64,000 bases of DNA from Patescibacteria group bacterium (lineage in GTDB: Bacteria > Patescibacteriota > Patescibacteriia > 2-12-FULL-60-25), in assembly GCA_029210915.1 (NCBI GenBank), contig JARGGJ010000005.1:1-64000 (forward strand), given 5' to 3'. A program made the position numbers and the translations under genes. The notes beneath the pieces were generated by a model, which ran no database searches, was not told the DNA's origin, and saw only the letters and a program-made list of their open reading frames with translations. This document shows, one piece after another, positions 8,728-17,260 of this stretch (within the stretch, counting starts at the first letter, position 1; each line of letters begins with the position of its first letter).

Positions 8728-10614
8728 ATGAAGAATCATTATAGAGCGATTTTAATATCGGTACTGGCAATAAGTATTGTTGGTGTTATTTTTGTTGTTT
8801 ACACCGGTCAAGGCAAAGAGCAGGTGGCGGAGGTGGAGCCAGAGATTTTTGCTTATCCGGTAAAAACTTTAGCTATTCAAAATGGCCTTGATTATAGTTT
8901 TACTATAACAGGAAACGTGAATGTGGGACAGTCTGCAACCATGCCCGCCGAGTCACGCGCCAGCGTTGTTGAAATATTGGTTAAGCCGGGTGACACAGTG
9001 AATCAAGGTGATGTTTTACTGCGTCTGAATTCGGATTCGTTGGATACAAGCTATCAAAATACGGCAATTATGCTTGCAAATGCCCAGCTTAGTTTTGCGA
9101 CGACCCAATCTGTATCGGGAAATTCATCGGAGATAGAGAGGTTGCGTATGGAGACTGCGGAAATGAATCTAAAAAATACTTTGATGCAGAATGAGATTTT
9201 AAAATCTCAATCGGAGCAAGCTTTGGAATCCGCGAAACTCAATGTTGATTTGTCGACCGATTCGGCTGCGAGCGGACTTGAATCTGCTAAAAATAATCTT
9301 GAAAAGACTAAGAATCTTAACGCTGCGAATGAGCAGGTCGCTCGTACGGGTTTGGCTAACGCGATGCGATCTTTAAAGACGGATATGTTTAATGGCTTGA
9401 ATACCGCCAATGAGCTTTTAGAAGTATCATCTTTGTTCCGAGGAAGCGCGGGATTGTATAAAGATGCCATTGGGCGCAGAGGCGAGACAGAGAAAAGGGA
9501 GGCGGAAGCATCACTCAAAGTAGCTATAGATGCTTATATCGCCATGGATGACAGCTATGAATCTGTTCATGATACGGCCAAGAAAGTCGAGACGGCATTG
9601 GATGATACTTTAGCGGTATTAAATTATACGGATGCATCTTACTCAATGTCGCAACAAATTTTATCAGGATACATACAATCAATCTCACAAAGTTTGGCTA
9701 TGGTTCGCGGTGGAATATCGGGAATTGAATCCGCTAATCAATCGCTGAAAACTACGATAGCTGCAAATGCCGCAACTTTGGCGGGCGCGCAGGCTCAAGT
9801 TACGGCCGCGGAAAAGGCTTTGGCGTCAACAAAACAGCAACAGGGAGATAAATCGCAGACGGTTATTAATGCAGAGAAACAATATGAGGCTACATTGGCT
9901 CAGCTTAAGAATGCGGAGGATAATGCACGAGCCTCTGTGAATACTGCTAAGCTTTCTTATGAAAATTCTAAAAAATCCAGCAACCTTTCTGTAATATCCG
10001 CAAAGAATGCTTTATTGACAACGCAAGATGCGATGGATCAAATCACTCTCCAGCGTGAAAAACTTATTGTTCGCGCTCCTTTTTCGGGTGTGGTTTCGGC
10101 TTTACCGGTAAATTTGGGCGATGAGGTGAACCCGGGTACGCCATTGGTTGTAATTGAAAATCCGGATACGCTTAAGGTTGTTGTTATGATTACCGAATCG
10201 GATGTAAATCGTATTGCTGTTGGAGATAAGGTGGCTATAGGTAGTGCAAATGGTACTGTGGTGTCGATTGCTCCAAGTGCTGATGCGCAAACAAAGAAAT
10301 TCGCAATTGAAATTTTGCCTGAGTCTAAGGATCTGAAACCGGGGCAGTTTGTTAAAGTTGATTTTAAAGAATCCAATCCAAAGAATGATGAAAAATTATT
10401 TATTCCAATTTCTGCTGTACATTTAGTTGGCGATCAGAGTTTTGTTTGGGGATTAAATGAAAACAAAACCCAGAAGATAGTTGTAAACCTGGGAGAATTG
10501 CAGGGCGACAGGGTTGAGGTTTTAGATGGTTTGATTGCTGGAACCGAAATAATTGCTCAAGGTGGAAGAATTATTGAGGATGAGGGTGTGCTTGTTCAGC
10601 CGATTGAGTGGTAA
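8728..10614 (+). CDS. HlyD/RND-family membrane fusion (adaptor) protein
   Basis: A 628-residue adaptor with an N-terminal membrane helix (residues ~7-26). A split biotinyl-lipoyl hairpin flanks a very long helical coiled coil: GDTVNQGDVLLRL near residue 92 and APFSGVVSALPV near 450. Beta-barrel and membrane-proximal domains follow to the end. The ~350-residue Ala/Asn/Lys/Glu-rich helical region is much longer than in a typical AcrA (~400 residues total). It is followed by the RND permease and would couple it to an outer component or to the cell surface. The repeat-filled gap of 127 bases does not contain a terminator. Confidence 0.9.
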   Translation: MKNHYRAILISVLAISIVGVIFVVYTGQGKEQVAEVEPEIFAYPVKTLAIQNGLDYSFTITGNVNVGQSATMPAESRASVVEILVKPGDTVNQGDVLLRLNSDSLDTSYQNTAIMLANAQLSFATTQSVSGNSSEIERLRMETAEMNLKNTLMQNEILKSQSEQALESAKLNVDLSTDSAASGLESAKNNLEKTKNLNAANEQVARTGLANAMRSLKTDMFNGLNTANELLEVSSLFRGSAGLYKDAIGRRGETEKREAEASLKVAIDAYIAMDDSYESVHDTAKKVETALDDTLAVLNYTDASYSMSQQILSGYIQSISQSLAMVRGGISGIESANQSLKTTIAANAATLAGAQAQVTAAEKALASTKQQQGDKSQTVINAEKQYEATLAQLKNAEDNARASVNTAKLSYENSKKSSNLSVISAKNALLTTQDAMDQITLQREKLIVRAPFSGVVSALPVNLGDEVNPGTPLVVIENPDTLKVVVMITESDVNRIAVGDKVAIGSANGTVVSIAPSADAQTKKFAIEILPESKDLKPGQFVKVDFKESNPKNDEKLFIPISAVHLVGDQSFVWGLNENKTQKIVVNLGELQGDRVEVLDGLIAGTEIIAQGGRIIEDEGVLVQPIEW

Positions 10615-10616
10615 AC

Positions 10617-10695
10617 ACCAGTTCATAAAGTTCATAAAGTTTGTAAAGTAGTTAATTTAGTTCAACAACTTTATAAACCTTTAACTTTATAAACT
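10617..10695. repeat. intergenic AAAGTTCATAAAGTT inverted repeat
   Basis: The left arm holds GTTCATAAAGTTCATAAAG and the right arm its approximate reverse complement (ACTTTATAAACCTTTAAC). The same word family recurs at 43766-43860 and 53478-53556. Confidence 0.75.
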
Positions 10696-10741
10696 AAAAT
10701 TTATACCGTTATAGATTTGATAAATAAATTTGTTAAGAAAT

Positions 10742-13700
10742 ATGGTTTCAAGAGATACTTTGGTTTCGCAGGCAGAGGAGTTCGGTAAAACCGCGTGGAC
10801 TTTTTTTGTTAATCGTTGGAGATTGACGATTTTGGTTTTGCTGGCTCTTGTTATTTGGGGAGTTATTGGGCTTGTATCATTGCCTAAGGAAGCCGATCCT
10901 GAGGTCGTTATTCCAATTGCTGTTGTTTCCACCGTTTACCCGGGAGCCTCTCCGGCCGATATGGAGAAATTGGTTACCGATAAAATAGAGGAGAGAATAG
11001 ACAGGGTTTCGGATGTAAAACAAATTACATCAGCTTCGAGAGAAGGCGTTTCATCGATTACCGTAGAGTTTGAAGCCAGCGCTGATTTGGAAACTTCCAT
11101 AAGAAAGCTTAAAGAAGAAGTAGATAATGTTAAAACCGATTTACCCGAAGATGCTACGGACCCGATAGTGACAGAGATACGCATGGATGACCAGGCAATT
11201 GTTACAATTTCGCTCTTGGGAGATCTTGCGCCCGATGATTTGCAAAGTTATGGAGAGGATCTGCAATCGCTTTTAGAGCAGACGCCCAAGGTTTCTAAGG
11301 TTAACCTGTATGGAATCGAAGAAAAACAAATGCAGGTTTTTGTTAATATTTCGGCAATGGAAGGTTACGGATTGTCGATAGGGCAAATAGTATCGCAGAT
11401 AAACGCCAATAACTCGGACATGCCAATCGGCTCTTTGGTTTTGGATGATTATTACTATCAAGCCAGTCTGAAAGGGCAATTAACCAATACGGAGGATTTA
11501 TTAAATCTGCCGATAGCCACGATTAACGGACAAAATTTGTTTTTACGCGATGTTGCCGAGGTTAGAGAGTATTTTGCACCGGCTACCAGCGAAGCCTCGG
11601 TTTATCTGGCGGAGGATGGTTTGGAGAAACGATCGGTGACACTCGAGATCTATAAACAGGCGGGAGGTAATGTTTTGGATATGGTTGATGAGACCAAAGT
11701 AAAGATAGAGCAATTTAAAAAAGATACGTTACCGCCCGGAGTTGATGTATTTGTTGCTAATGATTACTCCGAGTTTATCCGCGATGACATAAATACTTTA
11801 GGTAAAAGTGCGGTACAGACGATAATTATTATTTTTATCGTGCTGTTTATTGCGCTGGGATTTAGGGAAGCTTTTTTAACCAGTTTGTCGGTACCTTTGA
11901 TTTTTGCTATTGGCTTTGGAACATTGTTTTTAATAGGAGAGACTCTAAACTCGTTGACATTGTTCGCTTTGATTTTGTCTTTGGGACTTATTGTGGATAC
12001 ATCGATTGTTATAATGGAGGGAATCCACGAAAATATTTACGAGCATAAGCTATCGCCAAAGCAAGCGGCATATTTGGCGGTAAAAATGTACAAATCTCCG
12101 CTTATCGCAAGTACTCTTACAACAATTTCCGTGTTTGTGCCCATGGCAATGATGACGGGAATCATGGGTGAGTATATTAAACATTTACCGATAACAATTA
12201 CAGCAGTTTTGATTGCGTCTTTGTTTGTGGCAATTTTTATTTTGCCGGCGATTGCTGTTTTCTTTTTTACCGTTTTTAAGCAAAAGAAGATTAGGAAGCC
12301 ATTGCTAAGTTATATCGTCGAGCCGTTATCGCGTTGGCATCAAAAAATATTAAAAAAGATTTTGCCATCACGCAAACGCAGATGGAGTTGGGTTGTTGGT
12401 ATGATAGGATTGATGATTTTGGCATTCTCGTTTATCCCGATAGGTTTGTTAAAGGTGGAGATGTTTCCATCGATTGATGTGGATTTTATTTTTGTAAATA
12501 TTACAGCCCCGGTTGGGACTACGCTGGAAGAGACGGCAAAAATTACCAAAGAAGTGGAAGCCTATATTCGTGAAATTGATGAGGTGGATAATTACATTAC
12601 TGTTTTGGGAAGCGGGGGAGTTAGTTTTGGTTTGGGTGGAGGCGGTTCGGGCGGGTCCAATAAATCTGCGATAACAGTTAACCTTGTTAAGTCTGATGAT
12701 GGCAGAGAGAAAAAATCTTATGTTATATCCGAGGAACTGCGTAATAAGATAAAAAGTATAACTTCGGCTGAAGTGGAAATTCAAGAGGCATCGGCAGGGC
12801 CTCCATCGGGTGCTCCGATTGAGGTTAGGATTTATGGTGAAAATATTGAAGACGCGAATAATACGGCAAAAAATATCGTCACTTTTCTTGAAGATATTGA
12901 TGGAGCGGAAGAGATTACGACTGATATAGAAACGGGAACCGGAGAGTTTTACTTTAAATTAAAACGTGAAAAGCTGGCTTATTACGGCCTATCGGCCGGG
13001 CAAGTTGCGGGTGAACTTAGAACCGCGGTTTTTGGCAATGACTCTGTAAAAATTTTAAAAGATGGAGATGAAACGCCAATAGTTGTTCAGCTGGATTTTC
13101 GCAATGAGGATTGTTTAAATGATAAGGCTATACAGTTGGTGGAACGAAGAGATAAAGTTACATTATGCAGATCCAACCCGGAAAATATTACAGATATTCA
13201 AAACCTGATGATAGCTTCACCAAAAGGCATGGTGATGCTTGGAGAATTGGCGGATTTGGAATTGCATTCAACGGTAACATCTATTCGGCATCAAGATCGC
13301 GAGCGTATTGTGCGTGTGCAGGCTTATAACCGCGAGGATGTTCCGATTGTAGATATTGTTACACAACTGCAAGAAAAAGTTGCGGAGATAGAGTTACCTT
13401 CAGGTGTTAGGGTTGCTTATGGCGGTGAGATGGAAGATATTACAGAATCCTACGTAAGTTTGGGTTATGCGATGATTGTGGGATTTTTGTTGATTGTATT
13501 TTTGTTGGTTTTGCAATTTCGGTCTTTTAAACAACCGTTTATTATCATGTTTATATTACCACTATCTTTAATTGGTGTTTTTGCGGGATTAGCTTTATTG
13601 GGACGTAATTTTTCTTTCCCCGGTTTTATTGGAATAGTGGCACTGCTTGGGGTGGTGGTAAATGATTCCATTGTTTTGATAGATAGAATCAACTACCATA

Positions 13701-13960
13701 TTAATACCGGAAGGGAACAGATAGATGCGATTATAACCGCAGCCGGCGAGCGTTTACAGCCAATTATTTTGACATCTGTTACAACGGCAATGGGTGTATT
13801 GCCTTTGGCTTTTGCCAACGAACTATGGGGAGATTTGGCGTGGGCAATTGTATTTGGAATTACCAGTTCAACGGTTTTGACGCTGATTATGGTGCCGATA
13901 TTTTATACGATGATGATAAGGCCGAAAAAGTTGATACTGCCAAAGGCGGTCGAGAGCTGA
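10742..13960 (+). CDS. RND-family multidrug/solute efflux permease
   Basis: A 1072-residue permease with the duplicated RND layout: TM1, a large extracytoplasmic loop, TM2-6, a second loop and TM8-12. The TM4 signature reads GLIVDTSIVIMEG, keeping one Asp of the AcrB Asp-Asp pair; the TM10 counterpart reads VVVNDSIVLID and lacks the AcrB Lys. The second loop carries a Gly-rich stretch near residue 635. An ATG at 10742 is preferred over an in-frame TTG at 10730. It forms an efflux unit with the adaptor upstream. The last residues, including VES and the stop, are encoded by an intergenic-type repeat (13944-13975). The substrate is unknown. Confidence 0.92.
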   Translation: MVSRDTLVSQAEEFGKTAWTFFVNRWRLTILVLLALVIWGVIGLVSLPKEADPEVVIPIAVVSTVYPGASPADMEKLVTDKIEERIDRVSDVKQITSASREGVSSITVEFEASADLETSIRKLKEEVDNVKTDLPEDATDPIVTEIRMDDQAIVTISLLGDLAPDDLQSYGEDLQSLLEQTPKVSKVNLYGIEEKQMQVFVNISAMEGYGLSIGQIVSQINANNSDMPIGSLVLDDYYYQASLKGQLTNTEDLLNLPIATINGQNLFLRDVAEVREYFAPATSEASVYLAEDGLEKRSVTLEIYKQAGGNVLDMVDETKVKIEQFKKDTLPPGVDVFVANDYSEFIRDDINTLGKSAVQTIIIIFIVLFIALGFREAFLTSLSVPLIFAIGFGTLFLIGETLNSLTLFALILSLGLIVDTSIVIMEGIHENIYEHKLSPKQAAYLAVKMYKSPLIASTLTTISVFVPMAMMTGIMGEYIKHLPITITAVLIASLFVAIFILPAIAVFFFTVFKQKKIRKPLLSYIVEPLSRWHQKILKKILPSRKRRWSWVVGMIGLMILAFSFIPIGLLKVEMFPSIDVDFIFVNITAPVGTTLEETAKITKEVEAYIREIDEVDNYITVLGSGGVSFGLGGGGSGGSNKSAITVNLVKSDDGREKKSYVISEELRNKIKSITSAEVEIQEASAGPPSGAPIEVRIYGENIEDANNTAKNIVTFLEDIDGAEEITTDIETGTGEFYFKLKREKLAYYGLSAGQVAGELRTAVFGNDSVKILKDGDETPIVVQLDFRNEDCLNDKAIQLVERRDKVTLCRSNPENITDIQNLMIASPKGMVMLGELADLELHSTVTSIRHQDRERIVRVQAYNREDVPIVDIVTQLQEKVAEIELPSGVRVAYGGEMEDITESYVSLGYAMIVGFLLIVFLLVLQFRSFKQPFIIMFILPLSLIGVFAGLALLGRNFSFPGFIGIVALLGVVVNDSIVLIDRINYHINTGREQIDAIITAAGERLQPIILTSVTTAMGVLPLAFANELWGDLAWAIVFGITSSTVLTLIMVPIFYTMMIRPKKLILPKAVES

Positions 13961-13975
13961 TAGCTGATAGCAGAA
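13944..13975 (+). repeat. repeat that supplies the end of the RND gene
   Basis: CCAAAGGCGGTCGAGAGC plus GATAGCTGATAGC is nearly identical to 18249-18279 in intergenic DNA. In the RND gene it encodes the final residues and the TGA stop. Confidence 0.7.
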
Positions 13976-14013
13976 ACTGTAGGGACGACCTTGTTTGGTA
14001 GTCAGTGGAAATA

Positions 14014-14046
14014 AAAAAAACCTCGGATATAGTTCTGAGGTTTTTT
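14014..14046. terminator. bidirectional terminator
   Basis: CCTCGGA (14021-14027) pairs with TTCTGAGG, followed by T6 and preceded by A8, between convergent genes. Confidence 0.8.
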
Positions 14047-14048
14047 GA

Positions 14049-14690
14049 TTAGTAGGGGATGCGGTTCATGTATTTGGGCCACCAGCCACGAGCATTGAAG
14101 ACGAAAAGGCTTACGGAGCAGTTATCTATGACAATACGCCAGATAAGATGATCATCAAAATTCATGATGTAGTTGAGCAGGCATTTGATGGTGAGGCCAT
14201 GAGAGAAAACTGCGATGGATGCAGATTTACCGGATTCGATGATTTCTTGATTATCCAAAATCGCTTCATGCAACCAAGATGATACACGCATGATAACTTG
14301 ACGCTGACTCTCGCCGCCGGGAGGGCAAAAATCGATACCCATCTCAGACATTTGACGCAAGATATCCGGCGTTTGTACTTCGTTACGATCTTTACCTTCC
14401 CATTCACCGGCAGAGTATTCCATTAATCTATCATCGATTATTAAAGGGATTTCTTGTCCCAATGCAATGTTTGCAGTCATTTTTGCTCTATCCAAAGGGC
14501 TGCAATAGACACAATCGAATCTGATGCCACTTTTTCGAAAGTGTTTGAAGAGTGAAGTCGCTTGATCCTCTCCTTGTTGGCTAAGCAGTGTGTCTTTACT
14601 TCGTCCACCCACAAGATCCGGATTAAGATTCATGAGCGATTGACCATGGCGGATAAGATAGAGGTGGATTTCGGTATTTGGATGAATCAT
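14049..14690 (-). CDS. histidine phosphatase family protein
   Basis: A 213-residue member of the phosphoglycerate mutase-like superfamily. The catalytic LIRHGQS is near residue 12, YCSPLDRA near 70, the Glu-bearing MEYSAGEWEG near 100 and the second catalytic His in VFSHGLT near 172. Such enzymes remove phosphate from small metabolites, sugars or proteins. The substrate is not evident. The ATG at 14690 is chosen because GGAGG lies five bases upstream; a longer frame starts 20 codons earlier without support. A promoter at 14722-14750 and a shared terminator make it a single-gene unit. Confidence 0.88.
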   Translation of the reverse strand: MIHPNTEIHLYLIRHGQSLMNLNPDLVGGRSKDTLLSQQGEDQATSLFKHFRKSGIRFDCVYCSPLDRAKMTANIALGQEIPLIIDDRLMEYSAGEWEGKDRNEVQTPDILRQMSEMGIDFCPPGGESQRQVIMRVSSWLHEAILDNQEIIESGKSASIAVFSHGLTIKCLLNYIMNFDDHLIWRIVIDNCSVSLFVFNARGWWPKYMNRIPY

Positions 14691-14721
14691 TCGGCCTCCA
14701 ATTGTGAAAGTGCTTGAGTGT

Positions 14722-14750
14722 TTATTAACAAAAAAAAGCAGGAATGTCAA
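14722..14750 (-). promoter_or_regulatory. promoter of the histidine phosphatase gene
   Basis: Minus strand TTGACA, 17 bases, TAATAA. Confidence 0.7.
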
Positions 14751-14835
14751 TCTGAGTTAGTATTTAGTATAAGGTATTTTGTATTTAGTTAACCAACTGC
14801 AAAATACCAAATACAAGATACCAAATACTGGTTAG
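14751..14835. repeat. GGTATTTTGTATTTAG inverted word repeat
   Basis: The left arm has TAGTATTTAGTATAAGG and the right arm ATACCAAATACAAGATACC. Related words occur at 18962-18995 and 40672-40752. Confidence 0.7.
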
Positions 14836-16497
14836 TTATAGTTGTATGGCTTCCATCTCTTTTTTGCGCATGTGGCGTATACCATTTTCGAGATTTTTAC
14901 TTGTAATCATGTGGCCAAGGATTTGCCCGGCGGTGAGATGAGGCAATAAAACATAATCCGCGCCATTGTCGTATAATATTTCCAGTTCTTCTTTACTTTG
15001 AGCGCGTACGATTATGGTTGGGCGCTTGGATTTTTGTTTATACATTTCCAATACAGATAAATTATCTTGAATATCGGGGCTGGTAATGATAAGAACATCC
15101 GCATTTGTTACCAACATATCATCTAAAATATCAGGATCCGTTATATCTCCAAAGAGAACATTGTAGCCCTGTTTGTTTAATTTATGCACCATATCCGGGT
15201 CGAATTCTATAATGAGCAGTTGGTTTTTTGGCAAGAGACTCGCGATACCCATACCCGTGCGATGGCATCCTATGAGAACGTATTTTCTTTTGCGTTGTTT
15301 TTTTAATACCGGTTCTTTAATTCTGCGAGTTTCAAAAATACTTAGCAGGTTGGCTAAAAACTTGTAAAGTTTATCGGCATTAATTATAAGGTACGTTGAG
15401 ATTGTTATTGTGATTATTCCCACACCCGTGATTAAAGTTACTGTTGAATTATCGATATGGCCAAGTTTTAAACCAACCGCAGCAACAATAAGGCTGAATT
15501 CTGATATTTGAGCAACTGTTAAACCGGTCAGTAAGCCGGTGCGTTTGCGGTATCCTAAAAATCCGAGTATTGATAAAACAATTATTGGATTGCCGATTAA
15601 TACGAATAATGAAAAAACAATTATTGGTAAAGTTAAACCGGAGAGATCGGAAAGCGCCATAGAGGCTCCAAGCAGTACAAAAAACAGAACTATAAAAAAA
15701 TCACGTAAAGAGCGAATCTTGTTGCTGATTTGCAAACGTTCCAATGAGTTTGATAACGCCAGACCGGCTAAGAAACCGGCGATTTCAATTGAAAAACCCA
15801 TATAACTCACGATAACCGCCATGCCTAAAACCCACGCCAAGCTGGCTATAAATAGCAGTTCTTGGGATTTGGCTAAGCGGTCGAAAATAGCGGGAATGAT
15901 TCGTTTGCCAACCCAAAGTGTAACAAAGACCAGTATGGTGCCTTTTAATAAGGTTAGAATAATTTCCGCTAAGCCGGCGTTGTTACCATCGGTTAAACCT
16001 GAGAGAAGAACTAAAATTATTACAGCAACAGCGTCTTGGACCAAGAGCATTCCAACACTGATTTTTCCATGTAGACTGCGAAGTTCTTTTTTATCGGAGA
16101 GTAATTTTACGATTATGATTGTACTGGAAAAAGTAAGTGCTACGGCTATATATAGTGAGGCTAACCAATCGTATCCAAATATGGATGCTATTATGTATCC
16201 AAAAAGGCTGGTAAAGATTATTTGGCCAAGCCCCAAAATTATGGAAACTTTGCCCACTAATTTTAATGATGAATAATTTATCTCTAACCCAACCAAAAAG
16301 AGCAGGAACATGATTCCAAGGTCGGAGAAGAGTTTGAAAGTTTCATGATCCGTTAAATTAAAAAAGCCGAAAGATGCAATTAAAACCCCGGCGGCAAGAT
16401 ATGCCAAAATAAATGGCTGTTTCAGCATCCTTGCAAAGATACTTAAAATTGTTACTAAAACTACCGTTGCGGCTAGTTCTAAAATAATACCCTCCAT
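14836..16497 (-). CDS. CPA2-family K+(Na+)/H+ antiporter with RCK domain
   Basis: A 553-residue protein. Residues ~1-390 contain 12-13 hydrophobic helices of the Na+/H+ exchanger fold (KefB/KefC-like), with GLEINYSSL and AGFLAGLALSNS typical of CPA2. Residues ~410-530 form a Rossmann RCK/TrkA-N domain, but the nucleotide loop reads GCHRTGMGIA rather than GxGxxG, so ligand control may be altered. It exchanges monovalent cations for protons across the membrane. The ATG at 16497 lies seven bases after a minus-strand TATAAT, which points to a leaderless mRNA; the longer frame would start inside repeats. Confidence 0.9.
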   Translation of the reverse strand: MEGIILELAATVVLVTILSIFARMLKQPFILAYLAAGVLIASFGFFNLTDHETFKLFSDLGIMFLLFLVGLEINYSSLKLVGKVSIILGLGQIIFTSLFGYIIASIFGYDWLASLYIAVALTFSSTIIIVKLLSDKKELRSLHGKISVGMLLVQDAVAVIILVLLSGLTDGNNAGLAEIILTLLKGTILVFVTLWVGKRIIPAIFDRLAKSQELLFIASLAWVLGMAVIVSYMGFSIEIAGFLAGLALSNSLERLQISNKIRSLRDFFIVLFFVLLGASMALSDLSGLTLPIIVFSLFVLIGNPIIVLSILGFLGYRKRTGLLTGLTVAQISEFSLIVAAVGLKLGHIDNSTVTLITGVGIITITISTYLIINADKLYKFLANLLSIFETRRIKEPVLKKQRKRKYVLIGCHRTGMGIASLLPKNQLLIIEFDPDMVHKLNKQGYNVLFGDITDPDILDDMLVTNADVLIITSPDIQDNLSVLEMYKQKSKRPTIIVRAQSKEELEILYDNGADYVLLPHLTAGQILGHMITSKNLENGIRHMRKKEMEAIQL

Positions 16498-16504
16498 GTT
16501 CCTT

Positions 16505-16510
16505 ATTATA
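16505..16510 (-). promoter_or_regulatory. -10 box, leaderless start of the CPA2 antiporter gene
   Basis: TATAAT on the minus strand ends 7 bases before the ATG at 16497. No -35 box is seen. Confidence 0.6.
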
Positions 16511-16514
16511 CCAT

Positions 16515-16760
16515 AAACTTGTAATAACCAATGTCTAAACTTGTAATAATCAATAACCAAGCTCCAATAACCAATAAATAATCAATAATCAATAATCAAT
16601 GACCAAGCTCCAATAACCAATAAATAATCAATAATCAATAATCAATGACCAAGCTCCAATAACCAATAAATAATCAATAATCAAACTTGTAATAACCAAT
16701 CATCAATATAACAATCACCAAATCTAGCACCTGGTATCTAGTACCCGGTACGAGTTTTTG
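16515..16760. repeat. 46-bp tandem repeat of CCAATAACCAATAAATAATC words
   Basis: About two and a half direct copies with a 46-base period begin at GCTCCAATAACCAATAAATA at 16561, 16607 and 16653. Each copy is itself built from CAATAAT/CCAATAA words. The flank to 16760 holds CTGGTATCTAGTACCCGGTA. There is no spacer pattern, so it is not CRISPR. This fills the gene-free stretch 16498-16840. Confidence 0.85.
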
Positions 16761-16805
16761 GTGAGGAATTAGGTATTTATTAATGAAAGGTTTAAATTTC
16801 AGGAT

Positions 16806-16831
16806 AAAAAAACGAGCCATGTTTTGGCTCG
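16806..16831 (-). terminator. terminator of the 16841-17101 gene
   Basis: CGAGCCA pairs with TGGCTCG; the minus-strand transcript then enters a T7 run. Confidence 0.75.
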
Positions 16832-16840
16832 GGGGTAGTA

Positions 16841-17101
16841 TTAATCCCAATCGGAGATAGGTTTTTTTCTTTTAATGGGATTGGGGATGGCTAAAATTGT
16901 GCCCGTTTCTTCGAATATATCAATGTTGTGAGAAGAGTTCATGCGCAAGGTGCGTTCGATGCTTTCCGGTGGCTTATTGGTTACGATTGGAGTTACCTGA
17001 TTTTTTAGGGTGTTTTTTTTGAATGCGAAGCGTAATAGAAAATATGATAATGGAGTGCAGATAAGAATTGTTGAAATACAAATAATTTCGGTTGCATCCA
17101 T
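16841..17101 (-). CDS. small single-pass membrane protein, unknown function
   Basis: An 86-residue protein. Residues ~5-27 form one hydrophobic helix with Cys and Ile/Leu, followed by a basic stretch (FKKNTLKNQ) that would face the cytoplasm. The remaining ~50 residues are polar and end in KRKKPISDWD. The start is supported by AAGGAA eight bases upstream and by a promoter at 17154-17182. A terminator follows directly, so it is a single-gene unit. No homologue was recognised. Confidence 0.7.
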   Translation of the reverse strand: MDATEIICISTILICTPLSYFLLRFAFKKNTLKNQVTPIVTNKPPESIERTLRMNSSHNIDIFEETGTILAIPNPIKRKKPISDWD

Positions 17102-17153
17102 TTATCTTTCCTTAGTGTTTGAATGTGCTAGATTTGTTTTGTAGTTGCATAAA

Positions 17154-17182
17154 ATGCTAACAGAAGACAAAAATGGCGTCAA
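17154..17182 (-). promoter_or_regulatory. promoter of the 16841-17101 gene
   Basis: Minus strand TTGACG, 17 bases, TAGCAT. Confidence 0.65.
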
Positions 17183-17245
17183 TATAATAAACTGTAGATA
17201 TTTAATGCTTATGAGTAACCGGCATGTGTATTGGGTTTTTTATGT

Positions 17246-17251
17246 TATAAT
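17246..17251 (+). promoter_or_regulatory. -10 box, leaderless start of the CaCA antiporter gene
   Basis: TATAAT with nine bases to the ATG at 17261; there is no SD site and no -35 box. Confidence 0.6.
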
Positions 17252-17260
17252 GCCATTAAT

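Noticed and set aside
1868-13960. TGA recoded as glycine (Gracilibacteria/Absconditabacteria code)
   Set aside because: csoR and the RND permease end in TGA at natural protein ends, and no long frame needs TGA read-through.
16561-16690. CRISPR array
   Set aside because: The 46-base units are directly abutting with no unique spacers, and no cas genes are in the window.
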